DNA from: an uncultured Clostridia bacterium
GTDB taxonomy: Bacteria > Bacillota > Clostridia > UBA1381
Length of the DNA stretch: 23,865 bases
Direction of reading: 5' to 3'
Assembly (NCBI GenBank): GCA_934454035.1
Contig: CAKSFY010000023.1
Span: 1-23,865 of the forward strand
Shown: in pieces, positions 15,601 through 23,802 of the stretch
Numbering within the stretch: position 1 is the first letter of the stretch
How the letters are laid out: every line of letters starts with the position of its first letter
Notes under the pieces: generated by a model
Database searches by the model: none
Told to the model about the DNA's origin: nothing
The model's input: only the letters and a program-made list of their open reading frames with translations
Translations under genes and position numbers: made by a program

Positions 15601-17186
15601 AGCTTAAATCTGATGAAAGAGGGTATTATACGGAGCTTGATACAAACGGCAGCGGAAGATTTGTTATTACCGACAAGGCTGGTAATATCGGAAATGCCGC
15701 GATTGCGGTATTCAGCATTGATAAGGAGCCGCCTGCAGTAGAGTCTGAGGGCTGGCAGAGTTTGAGGGAAGCCTCAACAGAGGAGGAAATTGCACGCCTG
15801 CTTTCCGAACCGACCAATAATTCTATTAAATTGTTCTTAAAATTTAACGAGCAGATAAAGGGCGCGGAAGTAAAGGCATTTGAATCCGATAACGAAAAGA
15901 AAGAGCTTGTACCGACGAGTGAATATGTAACTGCGGCGGCAAACGGCAGTACGCTGACAGTGGAATTTAAACAAAACTGCCGTGCAAAACTTGTTGTCTA
16001 TGATTTAAGAAACAATGCATTAACACTGTGGAGACCGGAGGACGGTCCGATAACTGTCATAGATAAGGAAATTCCGAAGCCTGCCCCGGGCTACCCGAAG
16101 GAAACCTTTGAAAATAATACGGTTACCATTGAGTATGTGTTTGCGGACGGTGAGGAGGTTATGCTGCTTTCCGATGATAAAGGCGGATATAAAAATAAGC
16201 ATACAATTAAATTTTCCGAAAACGGACAACAAATTCTAAGCTTTGCGGATAAAGCAGGAAACGTGTTCACCGATTATCCGCTTATATCGGTAATTGACGA
16301 CCTTGCACCGAGAATTAAAATAAGCTCGGATTATGTTGGGGACGGCAGGGACTTGTCGTTAAAAGACAGTTATAAAGCAGGTAATATGTACACAAGCAGA
16401 AATGTTCGCATTCTTTTGAATGTCACCGACGAAACCTCCGACGGAATTGTTGTTGAGGCAAAAACAAAAGCAGGTGTTCCGATTGAAGTTAAATCCGGGA
16501 ATATTTCCGCGGACGGCAAAGATTATAATTATTATGTTGTTGTTTCGGAAAACGGAGCGTACAGCATTTCGGCAAAGGATAAATGGGGACACGAAAATGC
16601 AGTCGAAACGCGTGTGTCCGTTATCGATAAGACAGGACCTGCGATAACAATCAAGGATGGCAAAACGCTTGTATTTAAAACAGGAACGGACGAGAATGCC
16701 GTCCGTGAAAGAATCTTGGCTGATGTTTCAGCGGCGGATTCGCAGTCAGGCGCAAACAATCCGATGGGCAGTGTGCTAGGAGAAGTCAGCGACGGTGTTA
16801 CGGCAGAGGTTGACTTGAGCGGCGTGGAGCTTGGTAAAGAGGGGACATATAATGCAAAAATAGTTGCATCGGACCGCCTCGGAAACAAAACCGAAAAATT
16901 AAGAACCGTTACTGTGAAGAATGATATTTATGCATTTGAAATAGGTTCAATGACGCTTTACGCAAACGATATTATGACAGCGCCTGTGGGTACAATCAGA
17001 CTGAATAATCCGACCGATACGGCAAAATATTATTATTCAAAAGGCTATAAGACGGCGGCGCAGATGAAGTATGCAAAACCGTTTGACGCAAAACTCGGTT
17101 TTGAAGCCATGGAAAAAGGATATTATACCGTAATGGCAGCGGAAAACAACCGGAAAATGTATCTGCTTTATGTATATGTAAATTAA
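9687..17186 (+). CDS. Giant secreted surface protein with many Ig-like modules (2499 residues)
   Basis: A Sec signal peptide (KKRIAATALTLSMLMNQAF, likely cleaved after VFA at about residue 26) starts the protein. An N-terminal region of unknown fold (about 27-260) is followed by a long series of Ig-like beta modules. At least six junctions have the pattern of a D followed by one or two residues and P (DKTPPEA, DKEPPAV, DDLAPRI, DKTGPAI and others). About ten modules end in D-x-x-G-N or a close variant (near 706, 804, 1429, 1555, 1795, 1996, 2106, 2189, 2300, 2396). The penultimate module resembles the DUF5011/HYR-type Ig domains. The protein ends YLLYVYVN without SLH, LPXTG or membrane anchor. 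It overlaps the degenerate receiver gene by 4 bases and has GGGAG 9 bases before its ATG. Likely an adhesin-like or structural surface protein; no enzymatic motif was recognised. Confidence 0.88.
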   Translation: MKKRIAATALTLSMLMNQAFETAVFASDGTNGYGHEITYKPVTQLYTGGEAVKFFDSGVSEWGTLSDKITRNEAESIKWLQSNNYLLNHFGRVMPADKLKGCINSKGEWQTQLKGPTNVKVWYAAVDFDALAEKEGRADGNISNMYDKGDLQYFFSWKVKTVQTRWGIGGKSNDIGQTYAFGQLTSSSGGGWKKYNTLGDGPNLGDFSAWKPAETFSSISFIARSDKDSRVDSYLSGAMLVGRDAKGPKIDSVKVTSDKKGENELENGVINLNNVDKLNDRTVYFQVTWDEPVLFKNLSQKDLSKLTLLVDTIGIDGTSGTMAEAHFLEFAPSKTDGKPVMVFEYKIADPYTDSSAEAQERGYFYRFSKVTVSEKENKAFWNNIYDISGNKFGTDSNGQQPAAKVVTPISGTPYVDLNLFSVKNIRLTTQKNTDNAFVDAGDLLGITLELNKAPSEKTRVWDLPEITLNLKDGSTNVKIAPNDRGIRKKFYYSGKWTDTGYFYDKNGRMMPVVLDRENKSITYYTQVCDEQMDGDSVKVTAITAREKGVFDDSGYTLPDYALDSDGMLYPKDIPPVAEQSISKYAVSPDKKYKVDFSAPDTDISIEDRQNGLILIKASVTDSSVEGCEAAFTVKTDGSVGEEGIAYRAAASEDSLNGEWKLAAPGAATVSFSAPIVPGIGGGMAYGFIQLPQKSEASKLEISVTAADEAGNSSTSKETFTAPEWNGFDTLAPTVSAAVKGENVIVEISDLDDIEYMYGFSDDADTEPAYETQSGKSGIIKSPDIPYDGIIHKKVVWIKAQDSGKNVSEPVKLPIKYDRTYTKITVDADTDKEYGKNEYPSCEAVIENVKSYWYMWAEIPANTSDTAAYITENAADDMRQRAEELYQYMEVNDIDPDTPESNNNITETIRLSAYSMAASVNSADETFGENIHPDDAKRPLMLIIGADKDDGSTLVKTVEFNTYYNLPEITVRQNRFSTNDAAGRRIDYIRNDKATGLISADDECDNPLNTPHLFGFAQAELYIAADPITGLDRVDMQNSTISFEKVLYGGKNIGGEVKSRTKVNEWSFEDINLQKLSGGTFAEFERGAGKMNGELAGGKFSPVYGAGVDIDPKALYNNYFEYDEDGNCYAVRYEFVSNIVGTNGSKRDAEPISYFSFCNTPAGYPDSTAYDGWGGISEYQSFAQYEKKNIEAVFDEKGKDVTADIPVYTFSTDYVQKQYVRFGAPAASDADFAYYGASRINSENNAGMTVRIGTAPNKLSEPLAFTADGYKVLSEPYYIGDLISGHEDGFLEITLYYQFEHPERGVTSPVYVLKLRQDNISPVFDISISETENLTNEVLVKINGVCDIQTDNNGNTFVDTPKERLEAEASCEAWRIATSHDNLDDIDEEDIMYMWYDGEEYSAYIRVFPDENGIYHFTSNGYFDFFALDGARNIVTSLLINGELVNVREEGDDFTRYHIENVTSELPQFTEKPIITANKDEGSFTISAKTDAENVYLKFDKAYEELLSGEFFGDGRYELKNVPGVFSESSENGNISAKIYAKYSDTVSLSDVTLVIADKYGNEAEYKHSMEQPLFGRKAEITNARNENGYPVYNGSTPLDFSVPVKTDGSEYSQTHSNLPIYEDGITAVTFTDLFGQSYSENIYADIYGEAFRHSLIFTADAKVITPDTPVSGDVTVTIDISKNKNLSAEGGKTKFVLSENGILTYSLTNSKLTETKKFSVPVTNIDKTPPEAIVSVNIDSDTDSASGKTYIYSVTYTVEGFSEENVSMLPTGEEVNSITFDKNSESKEYTFRFSDRAGNENIYKADVSDIEFSERKDVLITDYRLIYRITDENGLTILANCSSGETPDIGIINKAVSAEIKALNKNGEIVSSTVRKDGDLPEGTKLYEKGNLVTFTGESSADRIADIELAGAANTLKAQVILPANTIDITAPAASVFYAPDGNNVKAYLQTDDTDWDKVYVIGTKDDGTAFELKSDERGYYTELDTNGSGRFVITDKAGNIGNAAIAVFSIDKEPPAVESEGWQSLREASTEEEIARLLSEPTNNSIKLFLKFNEQIKGAEVKAFESDNEKKELVPTSEYVTAAANGSTLTVEFKQNCRAKLVVYDLRNNALTLWRPEDGPITVIDKEIPKPAPGYPKETFENNTVTIEYVFADGEEVMLLSDDKGGYKNKHTIKFSENGQQILSFADKAGNVFTDYPLISVIDDLAPRIKISSDYVGDGRDLSLKDSYKAGNMYTSRNVRILLNVTDETSDGIVVEAKTKAGVPIEVKSGNISADGKDYNYYVVVSENGAYSISAKDKWGHENAVETRVSVIDKTGPAITIKDGKTLVFKTGTDENAVRERILADVSAADSQSGANNPMGSVLGEVSDGVTAEVDLSGVELGKEGTYNAKIVASDRLGNKTEKLRTVTVKNDIYAFEIGSMTLYANDIMTAPVGTIRLNNPTDTAKYYYSKGYKTAAQMKYAKPFDAKLGFEAMEKGYYTVMAAENNRKMYLLYVYVN

Positions 17187-17202
17187 GAAACGGAGGTGCA
17201 GT

Positions 17203-20200
17203 ATGACAAAACGGATTATATCAATAATTCTGGCAGTTTCCTTTATGCTTGCCATAGCTCCGCAGGGGTTTGCCGCGGAGCAGGAAACGGCTGAAATATC
17301 CAACCGATATATAAAGGTTGTTGTAAATAAGGCAAACGGAGGATATGTGATTTCAACACTGGAGGGAGATATTCTCAAAAAGAGTGATGACAATGCACTG
17401 CTTACTCACCGCGGCGAGAATTTTGACACTTCATTTACCTCCTTTAAGGTTGATTCCGATGAATATGTATTCGGAAACCGATACGGTCTGCTTTCGGGCG
17501 GAGACACTGTCACGGCAGTGTCTCCATCGGGAGATTTTATAACCAGCACATGGAATGCAGGCGGCATTAGTGTGGAGCAAAAAATTTCTCTTGTAAACAA
17601 CGATGCCTCAGAGCAGCTCGGTACCGCAATGATAAGCTATACAGTAAAGAATACTTCAGAGTCCGAAAAGACGATAAAAAGCCGTGTGCTTATCGATACT
17701 CAGCTCGGCGATAAGGATTTCGGATATTATGAGGTTCCGAAACAGAATCTCGGGCAGGGATATGAGTATTTTGAGTTTGAAAGAACATGGGATTCATCCC
17801 TTGACCCGGGTATAAAAATGCCGTCGGACTATTTTGTGAGGGATAATCCTTATTCGTCCGACATAGTGGGCTTCGGGGTAAACAGCGTGTTTACCGAACA
17901 AAAACCGTATAAGATGACCTTTGCGCATTGGGCAAATATTGCCGCAACGGTATTTGATTATACACCCGATACATCTTTGAATTTCACCAATAGCTTAAAT
18001 GAAAAAAAGACGGCGGACAGTGCTTCCGCTCTTTACTATGATTTGGGCGGCATTGCCCCCGGTGCGGAAAAAACCTTTTCCACATATTACGGAGTTACGG
18101 CGAATTTAAAGAATAAAAATAACAGAATAATCGTTAATACTACCGCGCCGTCAAAGCTTGAATTTAAAGATGCTGCGCGGACTGCTTACAAAGGCTCGGA
18201 GGGAGAGGATAATGTTGTGCGTATTAATACAACGCTAACCAATCCGAATTACACGGGCAAAAGCTATAAAAAGCTTGCGGTTGTAGTATATGCACTGGGT
18301 TTTGATACGCAGCGGCGGACGGACGCAGGCACATGGATTGAATATGACAACGCCGACCCGATTTACAGTGATATAATCGATTTTATGTCCGGCGAAAACA
18401 GAGTTACATATTTTGATTTTAAGTTTGAACCGCAAAACAGAGCTCAGCTCGGCACATTTGTAACAAAGGTATTCGACATGGATGAGAGCGTGAACGAGCT
18501 GGGGTCGTATGCAGAGGAATATTGCCTTGCCGAGACGGAAAATCATATAATTATTCCCGGCACAAACAAATCACTCCCGGCAATTACGCTTGCGGATCTG
18601 TCTCCGGAAATAATTTATAACCGTGACGTTCGCTATATAACTGTCAGCGGCAGGGGAATGAGCTTTTTCAGAAGTGATTTGCTCAATAAGATTGAACTGC
18701 GCGGCGAAAACGGAAAAAATTATGAAATCCCTATCGAAAATCTTATTTTTGAACAGGGAAACGACCCGACAGATGTCAGCATGATGCTGGAGGAGTATAT
18801 GGAGCCGGGACGTTATCAGCTGCATTTTGTGTGGAAATCGGACGTGAGCGATGCAGCGCTTGACGGAGTGCCGGCAGACTTTACCTCGGACGGTATGGTT
18901 ATCGGAATATCGGACGACAGTAAATATAATAATGCTGCTTACGGCATTGTCACAATTCAGCGCGCGGATAATAATAAATATTCGGTTGTTCCTTATAAGA
19001 ACGAAGCTGCATTTGAAAAAGCAGCCGTTTCGGAAGAAAAACTTCTTTTGAGTTTCAGAGGAGACATTCTGCAGGACAGAAGCAATAAAAGCTTTTACCG
19101 TTTGTCCGGCAAGGATAAGGATGTGAACATCAATCACATTCTGAACTATCACGGCGGAGATTTGACAATAGAAGAAAAAGCCGACGGCACGTGCGAAGTG
19201 CTGATGGACGGCAAAATTACAACCGTCGGAGCAAATACCACCGTCAGAAACGGCAGTGCGGCATTCAGACTCAAGGGCGGCTGCGAATATATTATTCCGG
19301 AATATGACGAGCGCGGCGAGGTTCAGAAAAACGGCACACTTGCAGGCGGTCAGGACTTTATCGAGCTTAAATGGGATAATGCGTTCGATACTCTTACGAC
19401 AATCGGCGGATTCCTTATTGATATGAAGTACGGAGTTTTGGGAAAAATCATAAATGACGGGGACAGCAAAAAATCGGACATTATTTCGTTCGGCGGAAGC
19501 CTTGACCTCAGCTTTATGACGCCGGGCGGCGCAGCGGCAGTAAGGAGCAATACCGCAGCGGGAGCTAAATGGACAACAAAGGGCACGGAGCTTAACTACG
19601 GCGATGAACTTGATGACGGATATTCATTCGGTCTGACGTTTGATGAAGATTCAGGCGAGTTCCGCTCGCAGGTTGCAGAACGTGATATCGAACCTACAAA
19701 TAAGGACGCGGACAGAGTCGAAGCAGGTGCGTCCATTCACGATGTACTTTTCGGCGGCAAAACCCCGGGGTATATCGGAATTAATATGAGCGCAAATGTA
19801 ACTTTGCCGCAGCTTGTGAAATTTCTGCCGCAAAAAATAGAAGGCACGCTGGACATTAATACTATCGGCGGATATATGGTAGGCGTGGATGCGGAGGTTG
19901 AAACCGCGGCGGTTGCCATGGCATTTTCTCTGGTGGTGAAGTCATCACCGTCCGGCGCGCCTGTACCGGATAAAATGTATTTCAGCATAGGCGGCTTTGA
20001 ACCCGGAATAAATGTTGACGGACTCGGCGTTCTGTGGGTGACCGGAGGAGGCGGCGGTTTTGAAAATCTCTATGATACAATTTACGGAAAAGACGGAGTT
20101 CCGCCGCTTACATTGCTTTTGCATGTTGAATTTGATGTAACAAAAATCCTCACCGGAAACGCGGATTTGGAGCTGTCATTGCGCTCTTTGAAAATTTCGT

Positions 20201-23200
20201 TTGATGATTTGAGCCTTAAAAAAATCAAAGACGCAAAGTTTGTTGACGGAGGAGAGGTAGCCGTCGGCTGGTATCCGAATTTCAATCTGAATCTGTCGGC
20301 AGGCGTAAACTTTATGCAAATAATGCACGGACGTTTTACAATTACGGCGGCGGCAGGCAATGACACGGCTGATTTTGTTCAGTTTGCTTTGTATGTTGCC
20401 ATTAATCTGCCTAAATATATCCCGATTGTAGGCGGCATGGAGCTTGCGTCGGCAGAGCTTGGCGGCGGCAGCGAAAAAGTTTGGGGAGCGGTTGAGGTTC
20501 TCAGCCTTATCAAGGTCGGCTTTACATATTACTGGGGCGGTAAAATTGAGTTTACGCACGGCAGTTCAAGCGGAACCGAGACCTTTGCAGCATTATCGGC
20601 AGATGATGACGAAGGCATAAGACGAACGAAAATGCTCTATAATGAAATGCTTAAGCCTATGCAAATCGGAGAAGATCCGAAAACGGGCGAGCCGCAGTTT
20701 GCATCAATAGGCGGAAATCTTTCGTACTGTGCAGGAAGCACTGCGGTCGCGGATTTTGAAGAAAGAGCCGCCGGAGGGGGTATAACCCTTATGGATGCAG
20801 GAACTCCCGAAACGGAAATTATAACCAATGCCGAGAGAACAAAACATATTGTCACTTTCGGCGAACAGTGCGATTACATGCTTTCCGTGAGCCGCTCGGA
20901 CGGCGGTGATGTTTCGGATATCAGAAACTGCATGAAAGTTACAAAGGACGGAGCGGCATACGGTTTGAATTATTACACTGCTCCGGCAACGGGAGCAAGT
21001 GACGCCGAAAAGAAAGCCGCTCTAAGAGATGCAAATATAAATATATGCGGCAATGCGGCATATATAGCTATTCCCAAATCTGAAAGTACGGGCAAATTCA
21101 TGGTAGAATTTTCGGATAATAACGCATATGATATAAGCGCCGTAAAGGTTAATCCCATATCGGAAATTACTTCATGCAATGCACAGTTGAACGGAAATGA
21201 GCTGACAGTATCATGGAGCGGAAACAATTTAAGCGACAGTGCAAAAATTATTATTTCCGCAACAGATTCAACCGACAGTAATTCGGTTGTCCTGAACGAG
21301 AATGAAATATCCGCAAAATCGGGGAGCGCAACGGTTTTGATTCCTGAAAAGCTTGCAAGCGGAGAGTATAATATTAATATTACTTTGAGCGATGAAAATA
21401 CTTGCTTTGATAAATACAGCGCAGGGACGGTAAGTATAGTTAATACCAAAGCCCCTCTTGCGGCAACCGATGTTAAAATCAGCAATTGCGGCGATGACAG
21501 ACTGAAAATAACGGTTGATTCGCCCGAGCAGGATTTTGACGGCTATCTTGTAGAGGTGTACGAAGACGGAGTGCTTGCCGATACCGGATTGTACTTCGGC
21601 AGAGATGAGGAGATAACAGTCGGCGGACGGTATGATGTACCGATTACAGATGAGTACGGGAATCCGACGGGTCAGAGTATGACAGTCGGATATACTCCGG
21701 GCAGGAAATATTCTGCAAAGGTAAGACTCTGCAATATAGAAGACCCTGATAAAAATGCAAGCGGAGATGAAATTTATCATTGCAGTCCGTATAAAATGAC
21801 GTCGGAGGAGACTTTGAAAGAGTCGTCAAGACCGGAGATAACCCTTGATTATAAGGACGGCAGGGTCGTAATAAAGTCAAATGTGCCGGTAAGCGGTGAA
21901 CTTTATATCGATTCGGATATAAATAACCGATATGAATTTAATGATAAGAGCTCCGATATGTCACAGGAAACAGAGCTTGCGGACGGCAGCCATACATTGG
22001 AATTTTATGCCCGGGACGAAGACGGCGACCATGCGCTGGTTCAGCAAATTGTAAATGTTGATACCACTCCGCCTACTGTTCTGGTATCTTCGCCGGTGAG
22101 CGGAGCTTTGTTTGACGGAGACAGCTTGGAAATCGCTGCCTCGGCAGATATGGATGCGGAATATTCCTTTAAAATCAACGGAAATTCCGTATTGCCGAAA
22201 GAAAGTAATTTGTTTGAGGGCGGAATGTTAAAATGCACGCTTCCGCTCGGCAATGAAAAAAATTCTGCAAAAATAAATCTTGAAATAAATGCCTGCGATG
22301 CAAGCGGAAACAAGACGGTAAAAAATATTTTGCTTACGAATAAGAAACTTTCCGAAATAAATTCAATTTTTATTTCAAATACGGAGGACGAACCTGCGGA
22401 TGGGAAAATTATTCTGGCAGAGGGTGAATCCGCAGAGCTTAAAGTGTTCGGCACAACGCCTGACGGAAGCCGGACGGACATAACCGGCATGACGGGTGTC
22501 ACGGTAAAGGCGGCAGGCGGCAGCTCCGCCGAATTGGACGGAACTAAGGTGACAGGCAAGTTTGGCGGACAAACGCTCATCAGCGCCGAGCTTGACCTGG
22601 GAGGAAATGATTCTTTGTATGACGGAGTTGTTATAGAAACTGCCGATAAACCGTTAAACTTCTCAGCTTTAAAGCAAATAATTGAAGAAGCAAAGCTTAC
22701 AGAAAATATTGGCTATACAGATGTAAGCTGGGCGGCACTTCAGAACGCAATTGCAGGCGGCGAACAGATTATTAATACCGATGGTGTATCGCAGAGTGAT
22801 ATAGATAATGCGTCAACGGCAATTTCAGATGCAATTGCCGCACTCATCAAAAAAGGCAGCGGCGGCAGCAGCTCACTCGGCGGCGGCACTGCATATTATG
22901 TGGTATCATTTGATACAAACGGCGGCAGTACGGCAGAAAATCAAAGAGTGCAGTCGGGGCATAAGCTCACACTGCCTGCCGACCCGACAAAGGCAGGATA
23001 TACGTTTGACGGCTGGTATTCCGATAAAGAGCTGAAAACCGAATATGATTTCAGCAAAGGCGTAACAAGCAGCTTCACTCTTTATGCAAAATGGAAAGAC
23101 AATGCATATATCAGTCGGTTTACAGATGTAAACGAAAATGACTGGTTCTGCGAGGATGTGCTCTATGCGTGCCGCAGCGGATTATTCAGCGGAACAAGCG

Positions 23201-23661
23201 AGACCGGTTTTGAACCGAACGCTTCGCTGTCGAGGGCAATGCTTGTTACGGTATTGTGGCGTGCAGAGGGCAAACCTCAGATTAACTACGCAATGTTGTT
23301 TGAAGATGTTAACGAGGACAGTTATTATGCGGAGGCGGTTCGCTGGGCAGCCGGTGAGAAAATAGTCTACGGATATTCCGATACGGAATTTGCCCCCGAT
23401 GACCGGATAACAAGAGAGCAGCTTGCGGCGGTTATGTACCGATATGCAGCGTATAAGGGATATGATGTAAGTGCAAAAGCAGATTTAAGCGCTTACACCG
23501 ACGCAAAGGATATTTCCGAATATGCATTGGCGGCAATAGGCTATGCGGTCGGAACCGGATTTATAAAGGGAAAATCCGGGACTACGGTTAATCCTTTGGA
23601 TAATGTAACCCGAGCAGAAACAGCGGCTATTCTACGAAGATTTATTGAGGGGAACAAGTAA
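17203..23661 (+). CDS. Giant SLH-anchored surface protein (2152 residues)
   Basis: A signal peptide (cleavage near residue 24, after GFA) is followed by a beta-rich N-terminal domain (about 27-310) with the phrase RVLIDTQLGDKDFGYY. Mixed beta domains run to about 845. Residues 846-1119 form an amphipathic, glycine-rich beta region with no family I can name. After it come fibronectin III/Ig-like modules (about 1330-1700, including VDTTPPTVLVSSP), a Big2-like module (about 1717-1813), a FIVAR-like helical module (about 1817-1884) and a Gly/Ser linker. An InlB/Listeria-Bacteroides repeat (about 1899-1967, FDTNGG and GYTFDGWYSD) precedes three SLH domains (about 1970-2152), with LSRAM, ITREQ and VTRAE motifs. 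SLH domains bind pyruvylated secondary cell wall polymers, so the protein should display its N-terminal part outside the wall. It starts 16 bases after the first giant gene, with GGAGG upstream. Confidence 0.93.
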   Translation: MTKRIISIILAVSFMLAIAPQGFAAEQETAEISNRYIKVVVNKANGGYVISTLEGDILKKSDDNALLTHRGENFDTSFTSFKVDSDEYVFGNRYGLLSGGDTVTAVSPSGDFITSTWNAGGISVEQKISLVNNDASEQLGTAMISYTVKNTSESEKTIKSRVLIDTQLGDKDFGYYEVPKQNLGQGYEYFEFERTWDSSLDPGIKMPSDYFVRDNPYSSDIVGFGVNSVFTEQKPYKMTFAHWANIAATVFDYTPDTSLNFTNSLNEKKTADSASALYYDLGGIAPGAEKTFSTYYGVTANLKNKNNRIIVNTTAPSKLEFKDAARTAYKGSEGEDNVVRINTTLTNPNYTGKSYKKLAVVVYALGFDTQRRTDAGTWIEYDNADPIYSDIIDFMSGENRVTYFDFKFEPQNRAQLGTFVTKVFDMDESVNELGSYAEEYCLAETENHIIIPGTNKSLPAITLADLSPEIIYNRDVRYITVSGRGMSFFRSDLLNKIELRGENGKNYEIPIENLIFEQGNDPTDVSMMLEEYMEPGRYQLHFVWKSDVSDAALDGVPADFTSDGMVIGISDDSKYNNAAYGIVTIQRADNNKYSVVPYKNEAAFEKAAVSEEKLLLSFRGDILQDRSNKSFYRLSGKDKDVNINHILNYHGGDLTIEEKADGTCEVLMDGKITTVGANTTVRNGSAAFRLKGGCEYIIPEYDERGEVQKNGTLAGGQDFIELKWDNAFDTLTTIGGFLIDMKYGVLGKIINDGDSKKSDIISFGGSLDLSFMTPGGAAAVRSNTAAGAKWTTKGTELNYGDELDDGYSFGLTFDEDSGEFRSQVAERDIEPTNKDADRVEAGASIHDVLFGGKTPGYIGINMSANVTLPQLVKFLPQKIEGTLDINTIGGYMVGVDAEVETAAVAMAFSLVVKSSPSGAPVPDKMYFSIGGFEPGINVDGLGVLWVTGGGGGFENLYDTIYGKDGVPPLTLLLHVEFDVTKILTGNADLELSLRSLKISFDDLSLKKIKDAKFVDGGEVAVGWYPNFNLNLSAGVNFMQIMHGRFTITAAAGNDTADFVQFALYVAINLPKYIPIVGGMELASAELGGGSEKVWGAVEVLSLIKVGFTYYWGGKIEFTHGSSSGTETFAALSADDDEGIRRTKMLYNEMLKPMQIGEDPKTGEPQFASIGGNLSYCAGSTAVADFEERAAGGGITLMDAGTPETEIITNAERTKHIVTFGEQCDYMLSVSRSDGGDVSDIRNCMKVTKDGAAYGLNYYTAPATGASDAEKKAALRDANINICGNAAYIAIPKSESTGKFMVEFSDNNAYDISAVKVNPISEITSCNAQLNGNELTVSWSGNNLSDSAKIIISATDSTDSNSVVLNENEISAKSGSATVLIPEKLASGEYNINITLSDENTCFDKYSAGTVSIVNTKAPLAATDVKISNCGDDRLKITVDSPEQDFDGYLVEVYEDGVLADTGLYFGRDEEITVGGRYDVPITDEYGNPTGQSMTVGYTPGRKYSAKVRLCNIEDPDKNASGDEIYHCSPYKMTSEETLKESSRPEITLDYKDGRVVIKSNVPVSGELYIDSDINNRYEFNDKSSDMSQETELADGSHTLEFYARDEDGDHALVQQIVNVDTTPPTVLVSSPVSGALFDGDSLEIAASADMDAEYSFKINGNSVLPKESNLFEGGMLKCTLPLGNEKNSAKINLEINACDASGNKTVKNILLTNKKLSEINSIFISNTEDEPADGKIILAEGESAELKVFGTTPDGSRTDITGMTGVTVKAAGGSSAELDGTKVTGKFGGQTLISAELDLGGNDSLYDGVVIETADKPLNFSALKQIIEEAKLTENIGYTDVSWAALQNAIAGGEQIINTDGVSQSDIDNASTAISDAIAALIKKGSGGSSSLGGGTAYYVVSFDTNGGSTAENQRVQSGHKLTLPADPTKAGYTFDGWYSDKELKTEYDFSKGVTSSFTLYAKWKDNAYISRFTDVNENDWFCEDVLYACRSGLFSGTSETGFEPNASLSRAMLVTVLWRAEGKPQINYAMLFEDVNEDSYYAEAVRWAAGEKIVYGYSDTEFAPDDRITREQLAAVMYRYAAYKGYDVSAKADLSAYTDAKDISEYALAAIGYAVGTGFIKGKSGTTVNPLDNVTRAETAAILRRFIEGNK

Positions 23662-23692
23662 ATCGGTTAAAAAAGGGAAGGAACAGAGAGTA

Positions 23693-23731
23693 ATGAAAAA
23701 GTCCGGAATACAGCAATTATATATAATGTAA
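23693..23731 (+). other. 12-codon ORF after the SLH gene, uncertain
   Basis: An ATG with a nearby AAGGAA opens MKKSGIQQLYIM and then stops. It may be a remnant start of a lost gene, a tiny peptide, or chance. Nothing about its composition supports a function. Confidence 0.15.
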
Positions 23732-23748
23732 CCATTTTGGAGAGGAGA

Positions 23749-23778
23749 TTCCGAAGCTTTTTCCTATCCACTCAAAAG
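23749..23778 (+). repeat. 30-base dispersed repeat, copy 2 (downstream of the SLH gene)
   Basis: This copy matches the minus strand of 73-102 at 29 of 30 bases. It begins 87 bases past the SLH gene stop codon and is oriented like copy 1 relative to the gene before it. A 9-base-pair hairpin starts at its last base. Confidence 0.8.
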
Positions 23779-23802
23779 GCGGTGTAATTTTTATACACCG
23801 CC
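23778..23802. terminator. Hairpin closing the giant-gene cluster
   Basis: GGCGGTGTA (23778-23786) pairs perfectly with TACACCGCC (23794-23802) around a 7-base loop. The stem is GC-rich, but the tail is not a clean T-run on either strand (CTCGTATAAT on plus; TTTTGAG on minus). It may still terminate or stabilise the 3' end of the long operon transcript. Confidence 0.55.

Noticed and set aside
73..23778. Transposon terminal inverted repeats bounding the window
   Set aside because: There is no transposase, integrase or target-site duplication evidence, and the enclosed genes include housekeeping cysK and ilvE.
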